64,000 nucleotides of DNA from Paraburkholderia gardini (GTDB lineage: Bacteria > Pseudomonadota > Gammaproteobacteria > Burkholderiales > Burkholderiaceae): assembly GCF_907164575.1 (NCBI RefSeq), contig NZ_CAJQYY010000001.1, positions 1 to 64,000 on the forward strand. The letters are read 5' to 3'. This document shows positions 1 through 8,900 of this stretch, one piece after another. The notes beneath the pieces are model-generated. The model was not told where the DNA came from. It saw only the letters and a program-made list of their open reading frames with translations, and ran no database searches. Position 1 is the first letter of the stretch. Each line of letters begins with the position of its first letter. The translations under genes were made by a program, and so were the position numbers.

Positions 1-255
1 CGGGGCCCCCCCCCCGCGCCCCCCCCGGGGGTTCCCCCGCCACGACATACACAGGCCGGACGGGCACGCTGTCCTGCCAGAAACATCCGGCGGCGATCGC
101 GTATCCGCATTGCCGCACATGCGTGCGATTCCCGTTCAATCTGTTGTCCAGCAGAGCGTGTGTTATCGCGCTCGATGAGGCGCGCGGTCGTCCCGTCGCC
201 ACATGGCGTCCGTTTTTACGCAAATGCTGTTGTCACCTGGAGCCATTGACCAATC
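1..255. other. Contig edge and leader of the bd oxidase genes
   Basis: Bases 1 to about 40 are runs of C and G only, unlike anything else in the window; this looks like low-quality sequence at a contig end rather than biology. The rest is ordinary GC-rich leader before cioA. A purine-rich stretch (TGGAG, about 237-242) lies upstream of the ATG at 256 and could be the ribosome binding site. I see no confident promoter. Confidence 0.5.
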
Positions 256-1644
256 ATGGAAATCTTCGATGCATTCCACCTTGCCAGGTTGCAGTTTGCG
301 TTCACGGTTTCGTTTCATATCATTTTTCCCGCGATCAGCATCGGCATGGCCAGTTTCCTCGCCGTGCTGGAGTGGCGCTGGTTGCTGACCGGCGACGTCG
401 CCTACAAAGAGATGTTTCTCTTCTGGTCGAGGATCTTTGCGGTCGGCTTCGGCATGGGGGTGGTCTCGGGTGTGGTGATGGCCTACGAGTTCGGCACCAA
501 CTGGAGCGGATTTTCCAGCGTTGCCGGCAACATCACGGGGCCGCTCCTCACCTATGAAGTGCTGACGGCGTTCTTTCTCGAGGCCGGCTTTCTCGGCGTC
601 ATGCTGTTCGGCTGGCAACGTGTTGGTCCACGCGGACACTTCTTCGCAACGCTCATGGTTGCGGCGGGCACGCTCATTTCCACGTTCTGGATTCTCGCGT
701 CGAACAGCTTCATGCAGACGCCGCAAGGATTCGCCATCGAGAATGGCCGTATCGTACCGGTCGACTGGATGAAGGTGATTTTCAACCCGTCGTTTCCGTA
801 TCGCCTCGCGCATATGACCATCGCGGCATTCATCGTCGCGGGTTTCATCGTTGCCGCCTGCGGCGCGTGGCATCTGTTGAAAGGCCGCCGCGACAAACCC
901 GTCACGCGCAGTTTTTCGATGGCGCTGTGGATCCTGCTTTTCCTGACGCCGATACAGATTGTCGTGGGCGATGCGCATGGCCTCAACACACGCGAATATC
1001 AGCCGGCCAAGATCGCGGCGATCGAAGGACTGTGGGACACCGAGAAAGGCGGCACCGCGCTCAATCTGGTCGGTCTGCCCGACATGGATGCGGAAGTGAC
1101 GCGCTACGCGATCCAGATACCGCACCTGGGCAGCCTCATCCTGACCCATAGCTGGAACGGAGAAATCCGTGGTCTCAAGGAGTTTCCCCCGCAGGACCGT
1201 CCGTATTCGCCGATCGTGTTCTGGACATTCCGGATCATGGCGGGTCTCGGCATGCTGATGCTGCTGACGGCGCTCGTCGGCCTCGTGCTCAGGCTGCGCG
1301 GACGCCTCTACGAGACGCGGTGGTATCAGCGTTTCGTGCTGTGCATGGGGCCTTCCGGAATCGTGGCGCTACTGGCCGGGTGGATCACGACGGAGGTCGG
1401 CCGCCAGCCCTGGACGGTTTACGGTGTCTTGCGTACTAAAGATTCGCTCTCGCCGATTAGCGCCCAGCAGGCAGGGGTCTCATTGCTGATCTTCGTGCTG
1501 GTGTATTTCCTGGTGTTCGGCATGGGCTTCTACTACATGATGAAGATGATGAAGCGCGGACCTGAAGAACATATCGAAGGCCGCAAGTCCCGCCGGCATC
1601 CGATATTGAACAATCGCCCGCTCGACGCACTGGAAGGGGAGTGA
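256..1644 (+). CDS. cioA: Cytochrome bd-type quinol oxidase subunit I (CioA/CydA)
   Basis: Membrane subunit that oxidises quinol and reduces oxygen to water with haems b558, b595 and d, without proton pumping. The 462-residue protein has the family's multi-helix pattern and its landmarks: His21 in SFHIIFP (haem ligand), paired glutamates in YEVLTAFFLEAGF, His in YRLAHM, the quinol-loop residues QPAKIAAIEG, and the GRQPW motif. The Q-loop is short, as in the cyanide-insensitive (CIO) branch rather than the long-loop E. coli CydA. It is followed after 4 bp by subunit II. CIO versus canonical bd is inferred from loop length only. Confidence 0.95.
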   Translation: MEIFDAFHLARLQFAFTVSFHIIFPAISIGMASFLAVLEWRWLLTGDVAYKEMFLFWSRIFAVGFGMGVVSGVVMAYEFGTNWSGFSSVAGNITGPLLTYEVLTAFFLEAGFLGVMLFGWQRVGPRGHFFATLMVAAGTLISTFWILASNSFMQTPQGFAIENGRIVPVDWMKVIFNPSFPYRLAHMTIAAFIVAGFIVAACGAWHLLKGRRDKPVTRSFSMALWILLFLTPIQIVVGDAHGLNTREYQPAKIAAIEGLWDTEKGGTALNLVGLPDMDAEVTRYAIQIPHLGSLILTHSWNGEIRGLKEFPPQDRPYSPIVFWTFRIMAGLGMLMLLTALVGLVLRLRGRLYETRWYQRFVLCMGPSGIVALLAGWITTEVGRQPWTVYGVLRTKDSLSPISAQQAGVSLLIFVLVYFLVFGMGFYYMMKMMKRGPEEHIEGRKSRRHPILNNRPLDALEGE

Positions 1645-1648
1645 CACC

Positions 1649-2656
1649 ATGCAAATCGATCTTCCTGTCGTGTGGGCCGCGATCATCGGACTCGGCGTTT
1701 TCATCTACGTGATGCTGGACGGATTCGATCTCGGCATCGGCCTGCTGTTCCCGTTCTTCGAGGCTAAGGGCGACCGGCAAGTGATGCTCAACACCATCGC
1801 ACCGGTCTGGGACGGTAACGAGACGTTCCTCGTGCTCGGCGGCGCGGGGCTTTTCGGGGCGTTCCCGGTGGTCTATTCGACGCTGCTGCCGGCGAACTAT
1901 CTGCCGCTGATCCTGATGGTCGTGGGCCTGATCTTCCGCGGGGCCGCCTTCGAACTGCGCGCGAAGGCCGTCCGGACCCAGCACGCGTGGGACCTTGCTT
2001 TCATTGGCGGTTCCGCGCTCGCGGGGCTCTGCCAGGGCATCGTGCTGGGGTCGCTGCTGCAGGGCATCAAGATCGTCGATGGCCGTTTCGCCGGCGGCCC
2101 GTTCGACTGGCTTTCGCCGTTCAGCCTGTTCTGCGGGATCGGCGTGCTCTTCACGTATGCGACGCTCGGCTGCGGCTGGCTCATCCTGAAGACCGAAGGC
2201 GAGCTGCAGCGCAAGATGCGCGAGGTGATGCGGCCGCTCGTGGGCGTTCTGCTCGGAGTGATGGCCGTTGTGAGTCTGTGGACCGTGATCGGATTGCCGG
2301 CGGTGGCGCACCGCTGGTTCGGAAGCGGCAATCTCGGCTGGTTCCTGCCGGTGCCGATCCTTGTCATCGCCTGTGTGTGGGGCATCTTCCGCTCGCTGCG
2401 ATTGCGGTATGAGGCGACGCCTTTTCTTCTCACGCTCGGACTGTGCTTTCTTGGCTACAGCGGCCTGCTCATCAGCATCTGGCCGAACATCGTTCCGCCG
2501 TCCCTGACGATATGGGAAGCATCGTCGAGCCACTCGAGCCAGCTGTTTACGCTGGTCGGCACGGTGATCGTGCTGCCGGTTATCCTCGTCTACAACGCCA
2601 TGCAGTACCGCGTATTCCGGGGCAAGGTGCGGGAAGGGGACGCCGGCTACCACTGA
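1649..2656 (+). CDS. cioB: Cytochrome bd-type quinol oxidase subunit II (CioB/CydB)
   Basis: Second membrane subunit of the bd oxidase, 335 residues, about eight or nine hydrophobic helices. The N-terminus is typical of the family (YVMLDGFDLGIGLLFPF), as is the following WDGNETFLVLGGAGLFGAFP stretch. It starts 4 bp after cioA with a GGGGAG ribosome binding site inside the end of cioA, so the two are certainly one operon. The small DUF2474-type subunit often found next to such genes is not immediately downstream; a candidate lies near 8.8 kb. Confidence 0.95.
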   Translation: MQIDLPVVWAAIIGLGVFIYVMLDGFDLGIGLLFPFFEAKGDRQVMLNTIAPVWDGNETFLVLGGAGLFGAFPVVYSTLLPANYLPLILMVVGLIFRGAAFELRAKAVRTQHAWDLAFIGGSALAGLCQGIVLGSLLQGIKIVDGRFAGGPFDWLSPFSLFCGIGVLFTYATLGCGWLILKTEGELQRKMREVMRPLVGVLLGVMAVVSLWTVIGLPAVAHRWFGSGNLGWFLPVPILVIACVWGIFRSLRLRYEATPFLLTLGLCFLGYSGLLISIWPNIVPPSLTIWEASSSHSSQLFTLVGTVIVLPVILVYNAMQYRVFRGKVREGDAGYH

Positions 2657-2724
2657 GGGTGACGGCGCAACGATTGAATGACCCGGGCGGCCATCCGCCA
2701 GTCAGTACACTACAAGAGCACATC

Positions 2725-3636
2725 ATGATTGTGAGGCCAAAGGAAAACTGGCTCCGGTTGCTGTTTGTCTGGAACGGTTCTGTGTTGCAATCGATTATTC
2801 CCCAGCTGATTTTCATGGGGGTGATCAGCAGTCTCGCCGTGCTGACGCAAGGGCGTATTTTCGGCGAGAAGGTGCCGCTCAATACGGCGCCCTTCACGTT
2901 ATTCGGCCTTGCGCTCGCGATCTTTCTGGCGTTTCGCAATAACGCCAGCTACGAGCGGTTCCAGGAGGCTCGCCATCTCTGGGGCAACCTGCTGAACGCC
3001 GCGCGGGCGCTGACGTCGCAGATGCTGTGTTACGTCCCGGACAGCGCCGACAGGCTTGCCACGGCCCGTATCCTGATTGCGAGTGTCTATGCGCTGAAGC
3101 ACCAGTTGCGAAGAACCGACCCGACGCCGGACCTCCTTCGCCTGCTCGGGCGCACGCGAACCGAGGCGTTGCAGCACACCTGCTACAAGCCGTCTGTGCT
3201 TCTCAATGAGCTTCGTCGCGACTTCGCCGATCTGCAATGCCGGGCATCGATAACGGACACGAAGCTCTGGATGCTCGACGCTCAGATCAACGAATTGGGA
3301 AAGACCGTTGGAGGATGTGAGCGGATCGCGTCCACGCCCATTCCGTTTGCTTACAGCGTGCTGCTTCACCGAACCGTCTACGCGTATTGTGTTTTGCTGC
3401 CGTTCGGTCTTGTCGATTCGACGGAGTTGTTCACGCCGCTGCTTTGCGTCTTCTTCGCCTATACGCTGATTGCGCTCGAAGCGATTGCCAGTGAAGTCGC
3501 GGAGCCGTTCAGTCTCGCGCCGAATGCGCTGGCGCTCGACGCCATGACCTGCAATATCGAGCGATCGATTCTCGAACTGTGCGGGTGTGACATTCCCGAC
3601 GAGATCGTACCGGTGCGCGCTTATCAACTGACGTAA
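2725..3636 (+). CDS. Bestrophin-family (UPF0187) membrane channel protein
   Basis: A 303-residue inner-membrane protein of the bacterial bestrophin family, which forms pentameric ion channels. The N-terminal segment WLRLLFVWNGSVLQSI, the RNNASYERFQEARHLWG motif after the second helix, and the C-terminal EPFSLAPNALALDAM stretch are hallmarks. I chose ATG 2725 because it gives the normal family N-terminus; an in-frame upstream extension would overlap cioB and has no family match I recognise. It lies 68 bp after cioB and may be cotranscribed with it. Its ion selectivity cannot be read from sequence. Confidence 0.88.
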   Translation: MIVRPKENWLRLLFVWNGSVLQSIIPQLIFMGVISSLAVLTQGRIFGEKVPLNTAPFTLFGLALAIFLAFRNNASYERFQEARHLWGNLLNAARALTSQMLCYVPDSADRLATARILIASVYALKHQLRRTDPTPDLLRLLGRTRTEALQHTCYKPSVLLNELRRDFADLQCRASITDTKLWMLDAQINELGKTVGGCERIASTPIPFAYSVLLHRTVYAYCVLLPFGLVDSTELFTPLLCVFFAYTLIALEAIASEVAEPFSLAPNALALDAMTCNIERSILELCGCDIPDEIVPVRAYQLT

Positions 3637-3675
3637 AAGGGTGCATCGACGCATCCGTCAGTGGCCAGCGTGCCG

Positions 3676-5103
3676 CTAGCGGGCGCATATCGCGGCGAGC
3701 TTGCCGACGGTGATCACCGCCTGCTCGATTTCGTTCGACCACGGGCTGCTGTAATTGAGGCGGATGAAATTGCGGTAGGTCGTCTCGGAGACCGAGAACA
3801 TGTAGCCCGGTCCGATGGTGATACCCTGGTCGAGTGCGAGCTTGTAGAGCCGCATCGCGTCGACCTTCGGAGGCAGTTCGACCCACAGCACGTAGCCGCC
3901 CGCGGGGTTCGACATGCGCGTGCCCTCGGGAAAGAAACGCGAGACGGTCGCCTTCATGAGCTTCGCCTGCTGCGCATACGCCTTGCGCACCCTTCGCAGA
4001 TGATGCTCGAAACCATCGCGTTCGAGGAATTCCGCAATCGCCAGTTGCGGAATCGCCGGAGAGGTCAACGTGTTCAGGAATTTGAGCTTCTCGACCTGAT
4101 CGCGGTAGCGCCCCGGCAACGCCCAGCCGATCCGGTAGGCTTCCGTCAGACTCTTCGAGAACGACGAGCAATGAAGTACCAGTCCCTTCGTATCGAAAGA
4201 CTTCAACGTGCTGGGGTGCGTGCCGGTGAAGTGCAGTTCGTTGTAGACACCGTTTTCGATGACCGGAATATCCCGCTTCGTCATGAACCCGACCAGCTCG
4301 CGCTTGCGCTCGTCGGGCATCTGGAAGCCCAGCGGATTCTGGAAGTTCGGCATGACCATGCAGGCGGCGACAGGCTGCGTCTCCACGATCGCAGCGAGTG
4401 CCTCGATATCGATGCCATGCTCCGGATGCGTCGATACCTCGATCGCCTTCATGCCCATCCGTTCGATCGCATGAAGCATCGCGTAGAACGTCGGCGACTC
4501 GACGGCGATCACGTCGCCGGGTTTCGCGACCGCCTGAAGACAGAGATTGATCGCCTCTGTCGCGCCGACCGTGATGATGATCTCGTTCGGATCGACGGCC
4601 ATGCCGTTCTCGAGGTAGCGACGCGCGATCTGCCGCACGAGCTTCGCGTTGCCGGGCGGTAGCGCGTCCGTCACGCCCCACTGCGTGTTGCTTCGGCCCG
4701 CGTCGTAGGCGTACCGGTTGATCCTGTCGAATGGAAACAGACTCGGGTCGGGGTAGGGTGAACCGAGCGGCACCGCATCGTCGACACCGATCGAGCGCAG
4801 CGTCGAAAGCACCAGCCGGCTGACGTCGACCGGCGACGAAATCGGAACCGGTTTCGACGGCCGGAGTTCAAGCGTCTTTCGCTCGCCCTCATCGTTCTGG
4901 AAGTTGACGAAATAGCCGGATTGGGGCCTGCTTGTCACGAGGCCGCGGCTTTCGAGCAGCAGATACGCACGGATAGCCGTCGTGACGCTGATCCGGTGCT
5001 GCTGGCTGATCTGTCTTACCGACGGCAGGCGTTCGCCATGAACGTACACGCCCTGGCGGATCGACTTCTCGATGTCGTCTGCAAGCTTCTCATAGAGGTT
5101 CAT
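3676..5103 (-). CDS. MocR-type transcriptional regulator (GntR winged helix fused to PLP aminotransferase domain)
   Basis: 475 residues: an N-terminal GntR winged helix (about 1-75, with LPSVRQISQQHRISVTTAIRAY) joined to a fold-type I aminotransferase-like domain. The PLP-binding lysine is in CSSFSKSLTEAYRIGW. Proteins of this kind generally regulate transcription in response to PLP or an amino compound rather than act as metabolic transaminases. Start ATG 5103 is preceded by AGGGGAA. It is divergent from the LysR-type gene at 5427 across a 323-bp gap. The target genes are not apparent. Confidence 0.9.
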   Translation of the reverse strand: MNLYEKLADDIEKSIRQGVYVHGERLPSVRQISQQHRISVTTAIRAYLLLESRGLVTSRPQSGYFVNFQNDEGERKTLELRPSKPVPISSPVDVSRLVLSTLRSIGVDDAVPLGSPYPDPSLFPFDRINRYAYDAGRSNTQWGVTDALPPGNAKLVRQIARRYLENGMAVDPNEIIITVGATEAINLCLQAVAKPGDVIAVESPTFYAMLHAIERMGMKAIEVSTHPEHGIDIEALAAIVETQPVAACMVMPNFQNPLGFQMPDERKRELVGFMTKRDIPVIENGVYNELHFTGTHPSTLKSFDTKGLVLHCSSFSKSLTEAYRIGWALPGRYRDQVEKLKFLNTLTSPAIPQLAIAEFLERDGFEHHLRRVRKAYAQQAKLMKATVSRFFPEGTRMSNPAGGYVLWVELPPKVDAMRLYKLALDQGITIGPGYMFSVSETTYRNFIRLNYSSPWSNEIEQAVITVGKLAAICAR

Positions 5104-5426
5104 CCGACGATTCCCCTGGCGTTTCGTTGCGACAAGTTGTACTGGCCTCCCTGGCCTGTCCGCGCTCGCACCGGCAGGCGTTCGCCCGGTGCCGGGATCG
5201 TAGCAGAACTGTACTGGTGCGAGGCGGCCCGATTTGTGCACTCCGCGACTACCCCTGCGGTCTTACTCTTTCTTCCATTGAACAGGCGGTGCAGGGTCCC
5301 GATGCCGGGACCTTGCTGCGCGTAATACTGGAGCCAGGACATGGAAGAGGTAAAACCGAAGGGAAGAAGCGACGCATGCCGTCAGCGGTCCGCAGACCGG
5401 GGCGGTGCAAAAGCAGGCTGTGCGTC
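5104..5426. other. Divergent intergenic region between MocR-type and LysR-type regulators
   Basis: A 323-bp non-coding region that must hold the promoters of both regulators. The octamer TGTACTGG occurs twice in the same orientation (5138-5145 and 5210-5217), but a repeat of this length is expected by chance in a region this size. I see no convincing -35/-10 pair. Confidence 0.4.
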
Positions 5427-6416
5427 ATGAATCTGCTGGAAGCCATGCGCATTTACGTCAGGGTGGTCGAGCGCGGGAGTATCTCCAGCGCGGCGAGAGA
5501 TCTGAACATCGGTCAGCCGGCCGCGAGCGAGCGCATCGAGCGGCTCGAGAAGCACCTTGGCTGCCGGCTGTTGCTCCGTAGCGCACGCGCATTCAACTGC
5601 ACGCCCGAAGGCGTCACCTTCTACGAGCACAGCAGGAAGATTCTGGGCGCCGTCGAGCAGGCGGTCGCCGAAGTGTCGAACGACGGGCAGATTCTCAGGG
5701 GAACGATTCGCATCGCGGCGCCGCACTGCTTTGGCGAGACGGTCGTGCCGGAGGCGTTGACGCGGGTTCGTGCAGCGTGGCCCGAACTGAATCTGGAACT
5801 GGTCCTGAACGACAGGATCGTCGATCTCGTGACGGAGGGCGTGGACATCTCCTTCCGTCTCGGGCAACTCGGAGAGGGAGCGTTCGTTGCGCGTCAGCTC
5901 GGCCAGGTTGGGCGCATCCTCGTTGCCGCGCCGGGCTATTTGAGCCAGCACGGTCCGGTTACCGGGCCGGGTGACCTCGCGAATCATCCGTTCATTCGCG
6001 TCCAGGGGATGTTCGGCACGGAGCAGTTGCCGCTCAGGCACGTGGCGAGCGTCGTGGAGAGCGCGCCGATCCATACGGCAATCAAGACCAGTCACTGGCG
6101 GCCCATGTATGAAATGATTCTCTCGGGTGTCGGCATCGGGGTGCTGGAAGAGCCGGCGTGCGTCGATGCGCTTCTGGACGGCCGGCTGGTTCGCATACTG
6201 CCGCAATTCGACGTGCTGCCTTTCGAGCTGAACGTGCTGACCCAGGCGCAGCGTCCGGTGCCGCGACGGGTACGCATGGTCGTGACGATGTTAAAGACGT
6301 GCATTCCGGAAATCGTCGGAAGGGTACGCGTCGACTGTGACGAAGCGACAGGTTGCCTTGACGTACTTCCCGACGATGATGTTTCCACGCTTCTGAAATC
6401 ACCGTTGCGGGCCTGA
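5427..6416 (+). CDS. LysR-family transcriptional regulator
   Basis: 329 residues with the LysR layout: an N-terminal winged helix (1-60, MNLLEAMRIYVRVVERGSIS then AARDLNIGQPAASERIERLE) and a periplasmic-binding-like effector domain. It resembles the large group of LysR proteins annotated near oxidoreductases, but the inducer is unknown. ATG 5427 gives the standard LysR N-terminus; the open frame extends upstream without matching the family. Its 3' end lies inside a perfect inverted repeat (6402-6427) that may serve as a transcription end point shared with the convergent encapsulin gene. Confidence 0.92.
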   Translation: MNLLEAMRIYVRVVERGSISSAARDLNIGQPAASERIERLEKHLGCRLLLRSARAFNCTPEGVTFYEHSRKILGAVEQAVAEVSNDGQILRGTIRIAAPHCFGETVVPEALTRVRAAWPELNLELVLNDRIVDLVTEGVDISFRLGQLGEGAFVARQLGQVGRILVAAPGYLSQHGPVTGPGDLANHPFIRVQGMFGTEQLPLRHVASVVESAPIHTAIKTSHWRPMYEMILSGVGIGVLEEPACVDALLDGRLVRILPQFDVLPFELNVLTQAQRPVPRRVRMVVTMLKTCIPEIVGRVRVDCDEATGCLDVLPDDDVSTLLKSPLRA

Positions 6417-6427
6417 GCCCGCAACGG
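6402..6427. terminator. Perfect 11-bp inverted repeat between convergent lysR and encapsulin genes
   Basis: CCGTTGCGGGC, loop CTGA, GCCCGCAACGG: a perfect GC-rich 11-bp stem with a tetraloop that contains the stop codon of the LysR-type gene (6414-6416). No T-run follows on either strand, so it is not a textbook intrinsic terminator. Its place between convergent genes suggests a bidirectional end signal or an RNA-stabilising hairpin. Confidence 0.6.
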
Positions 6428-6463
6428 CGGCGGCGACGGCGAGCAGATTCGAACAGACCCCGC

Positions 6464-7267
6464 CTATTCCGCCTGCGTCACCGAGACCGATGCTTCGCTC
6501 GTCAGCATCAGGAAGGTCAACGTCTCGCGCAGATAGAGGCGCACGACCGAGTCGGTATGGCTCGCGTAGCCGATCGACAGGTCTTCGCCAAGATGCAGCT
6601 CGAAGTCGCCGCCGCGCATGGACAGCACGCAGCCGCCCGCGAGCGCGGGTGCCCAGATGATGTCGCCGTTCACGATCCGCTTGATGTGCTCGATGACGGG
6701 ATAGCCCTGATCGCTTGCCTTGCCAAGCGCCGTGTACGCATCGGCGCCGAGCAGCACGGAATAGGGGCCGTCGACGCCCGCGAGCCGCAGCTGTTCGAGC
6801 GCGGTGCTGATCGCGCCCGGATAGTCGCTGACGTCGGCCGGCAGCGTGAGCGACGGATTCGACGAACCTTCGCGAATCCCGCCGATGCCCGCAGCCTGAT
6901 ACCCGTCGAAGATCGCACGATCCTCGATATAGGCGAGCTCTTTGGCGGCATCTTTCGCCGGCTGCCAGTCGGCATCTTTCGCGCCGCGCTCGACACTGTC
7001 GATCGCATCGCGCCGCAATTCGAACGGCACGGTCAACTGAACGAAGGCTTTGACCTCGGACAGCTTCGCGACGACGCCTTGCTGCGGCGAGGCGACCGTG
7101 GTCTGATGCCCCGTGCCGACGCTCGTCAGTTCCGCGCCGCCCGGACCCTTGACGTCGACCACGCGACGACCGGCGACGGAGCGCTTGAACGTCCGCGCTA
7201 CTTCCTCTTCGATCTGCGACCACGCGGCACGGGAGATGGGGGCAAGTTCGCGATGCAGGTTATTCAT
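6464..7267 (-). CDS. Family 1 encapsulin shell protein (linocin M18/CFP29 type)
   Basis: 267 residues, the usual length for T=1 encapsulin shell proteins with a phage HK97-type fold. The N-terminus MNNLHRELAPISRAAWSQIEEE and segments such as RVVDVKGPGG, EDRAIFDGY, LGADAYTAL and the C-terminal LRETLTFLMLTSEA are characteristic. It self-assembles into a roughly 24-nm compartment that packages proteins bearing a short C-terminal peptide. The ATG at 7267 overlaps the end of the upstream peroxidase gene by 8 bp, so cargo and shell are translationally coupled. An in-frame ATG at 7294 would add nine residues not typical of the family. Confidence 0.95.
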   Translation of the reverse strand: MNNLHRELAPISRAAWSQIEEEVARTFKRSVAGRRVVDVKGPGGAELTSVGTGHQTTVASPQQGVVAKLSEVKAFVQLTVPFELRRDAIDSVERGAKDADWQPAKDAAKELAYIEDRAIFDGYQAAGIGGIREGSSNPSLTLPADVSDYPGAISTALEQLRLAGVDGPYSVLLGADAYTALGKASDQGYPVIEHIKRIVNGDIIWAPALAGGCVLSMRGGDFELHLGEDLSIGYASHTDSVVRLYLRETLTFLMLTSEASVSVTQAE

Positions 7268-8315
7268 GCTGTGAGCTTCCTTTGAGAGAGCCAATATTCA
7301 GCGAGCCGTCGTGATGCGGCGCGATGGACGAAGACGGTTCGGACTGCTGGCCGGCAACGGCGGTTTGCGGATCGCGGTCAGCGAGCGCCTCGAGCAAGTC
7401 GGCCGAAGGCACGAAGAAGAGGCCACCCGTGACCGGGCGACTATAGTCGAGCAGCCGGTCGTAATTGCCCGGCGGCCGTCCGACGAACATGTTCTCCAGC
7501 ATCTGCTCGATCGGCGCGGGCGAACGCGCGTAACCGATGAAGTAGGTGCCGAACTCGCCCGCGCCGGGACGCCCGAACGGCATGTTGTCGCGCAGGATTT
7601 TCACTTCCTCGCCGTTCTCTTCGAGCGTTGTCAGCGAGCTGTGCGATGACGACGGTTTGACCGCTGCGTCGAGTTCGATGTCGGACAATTTCGTGCGACC
7701 GATAATGCGCTCCTGCGTCTCGACGGAAAGCGCATTCCAGCCAGTCATGTCGTGAAGATACTTCTGCACGAGGACATAGCTGCCGCCCACGAAGTCCGGA
7801 TCCTCGTCACCGATGAGAGTGAAATCGGCGGCCTCGCGATCCGTCGGATTTTCGGTGCCGTCGACGAAGCCCACCATGCTGCGTAAATCGAAGTAGCGGA
7901 AACCATGCACTTCATCCACCACGGTGACCGCGTCGCGCAGCCGCCCTGTCAGCTGCGTGGCGAGCTCGAAACAGAGATCCATCTGGTCTGCGCGGATGTG
8001 CAGCAGGATATCCCCGGGCGTGCCCACGGCGTGGCGTTCGCCTTCGCCGAATTCGCGAAACGGATGCAGCACAGCGGGACGCGGAGTGCCGAACAGCGTG
8101 TCCCACGCGTCGGAGCCGAAGCCGCACACGCACGACAGGTTGCCTGCGGGGACGCGCTTGCCGACCGAGCGCACGAGGGCGGCGATATCCGCGCACCACG
8201 CGCGCACCGTGCCGGCTGCTTCATCGCCGCCCACAAGGGTCGCGACGATGAAGATCGCGCTACGCGTGACGACGTTATTGCAAACGGCTTGCGATTCTGG
8301 CGTGTCTTTAGGCAT
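7260..8315 (-). CDS. Dye-decolorising peroxidase (DyP), encapsulin cargo
   Basis: 351-residue haem peroxidase of the DyP family, B-type. It shows the GFVDGTENP motif with the distal aspartate, the proximal histidine region VKPSSSHSSLT, and the distal arginine in ILRDNMPFG. The C-terminus continues past the catalytic domain through a flexible Ser/Gln/Pro-rich linker to DGSLNIGSLKG, which matches the known encapsulin targeting peptide. This cargo is therefore predicted to sit inside the shell encoded by the next gene. The pair is usually linked to oxidative-stress defence. First gene of a two-gene operon. Confidence 0.95.
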   Translation of the reverse strand: MPKDTPESQAVCNNVVTRSAIFIVATLVGGDEAAGTVRAWCADIAALVRSVGKRVPAGNLSCVCGFGSDAWDTLFGTPRPAVLHPFREFGEGERHAVGTPGDILLHIRADQMDLCFELATQLTGRLRDAVTVVDEVHGFRYFDLRSMVGFVDGTENPTDREAADFTLIGDEDPDFVGGSYVLVQKYLHDMTGWNALSVETQERIIGRTKLSDIELDAAVKPSSSHSSLTTLEENGEEVKILRDNMPFGRPGAGEFGTYFIGYARSPAPIEQMLENMFVGRPPGNYDRLLDYSRPVTGGLFFVPSADLLEALADRDPQTAVAGQQSEPSSSIAPHHDGSLNIGSLKGSSQHE

Positions 8316-8756
8316 GGGACTGGATGTTGATAAACCGTTATGGATTCCGGCAACAGCCGAACGAATGTTTCCCGCTTCGCGATGATGAGCCTGAAACGGA
8401 CACGCGTCACATTTCCGAAGGACCGAAGCAGGTTTGCTGTTGTGTTCGCAGATGTTATACCGTGAGGCTGTCTTATGGAAACTGCAGAAGGGCTTTGCGA
8501 CGCGTCCGGATGCGGGACAGGGCCGTCCCCTCTCAATTCACTGTTTATTTCGATACTTCATATCGGGTCCGGCGATTTCTTTTTCTCCTGCGGTATCGTT
8601 ACCATCGATGCAGGCGGGCCGTTTTCGCTATCAGGGCAGGAGATGCGGTCAAAAAATTAATATGGATTCCAAAACGGTATGAACGGATCATCTGATTGCC
8701 CTGAATGGACTAAACCTTGATCGATTGGCGCTAACTCCGGGCCGACAGGAGACGCG
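8316..8756. other. Non-coding region upstream of the encapsulin operon
   Basis: A 441-bp region between the divergent DyP gene and the small membrane peptide at 8757. Several short open frames exist but none has coding character or a recognisable product. On the minus strand a TATAAC box near 8449-8454 could be a -10 element for the peroxidase operon, but its -35 is poor. Confidence 0.35.
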
Positions 8757-8900
8757 ATGTCTGAAACAAGCCGCGATACCGGAAAGACGTATCGTCAACG
8801 CCTGATATGGTTCGTTGCGTTGTGGCTGCTCGGCGTCGCCGGGGCGGCGCTCCTCGCGCTACCGTTCCATGTTCTCGTCGCCGCGGCAATGCATCGGTGA
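8757..8900 (+). CDS. 47-residue single-helix membrane peptide, DUF2474-like (bd oxidase accessory type)
   Basis: The peptide has a basic start (KTYRQRL) followed by one transmembrane helix (IWFVALWLLGVAGAALLAL) and a short tail. A good ribosome binding site (AGGAG) lies 6 bases before the ATG. Size, the RLIWFVALW entry into the helix and the overall pattern match DUF2474 peptides, which are normally encoded directly after cydB/cioB and are thought to be small oxidase subunits comparable to CydX. Here it stands alone about 6 kb from cioAB. The family call is from pattern memory, not from a search. Confidence 0.6.
   Translation: MSETSRDTGKTYRQRLIWFVALWLLGVAGAALLALPFHVLVAAAMHR

Noticed and set aside
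5138..5217. Direct repeat TGTACTGG x2 between the MocR- and LysR-type genes as a MocR operator
   Set aside because: MocR-type proteins can bind direct repeats, but one 8-mer repeat is expected by chance in 323 bp, and the 72-bp spacing is not typical.
8475..8660. 61-codon open frame in the gap upstream of the encapsulin operon
   Set aside because: No ribosome binding site, no recognisable sequence, and overlapping frames of similar length on the same strand.
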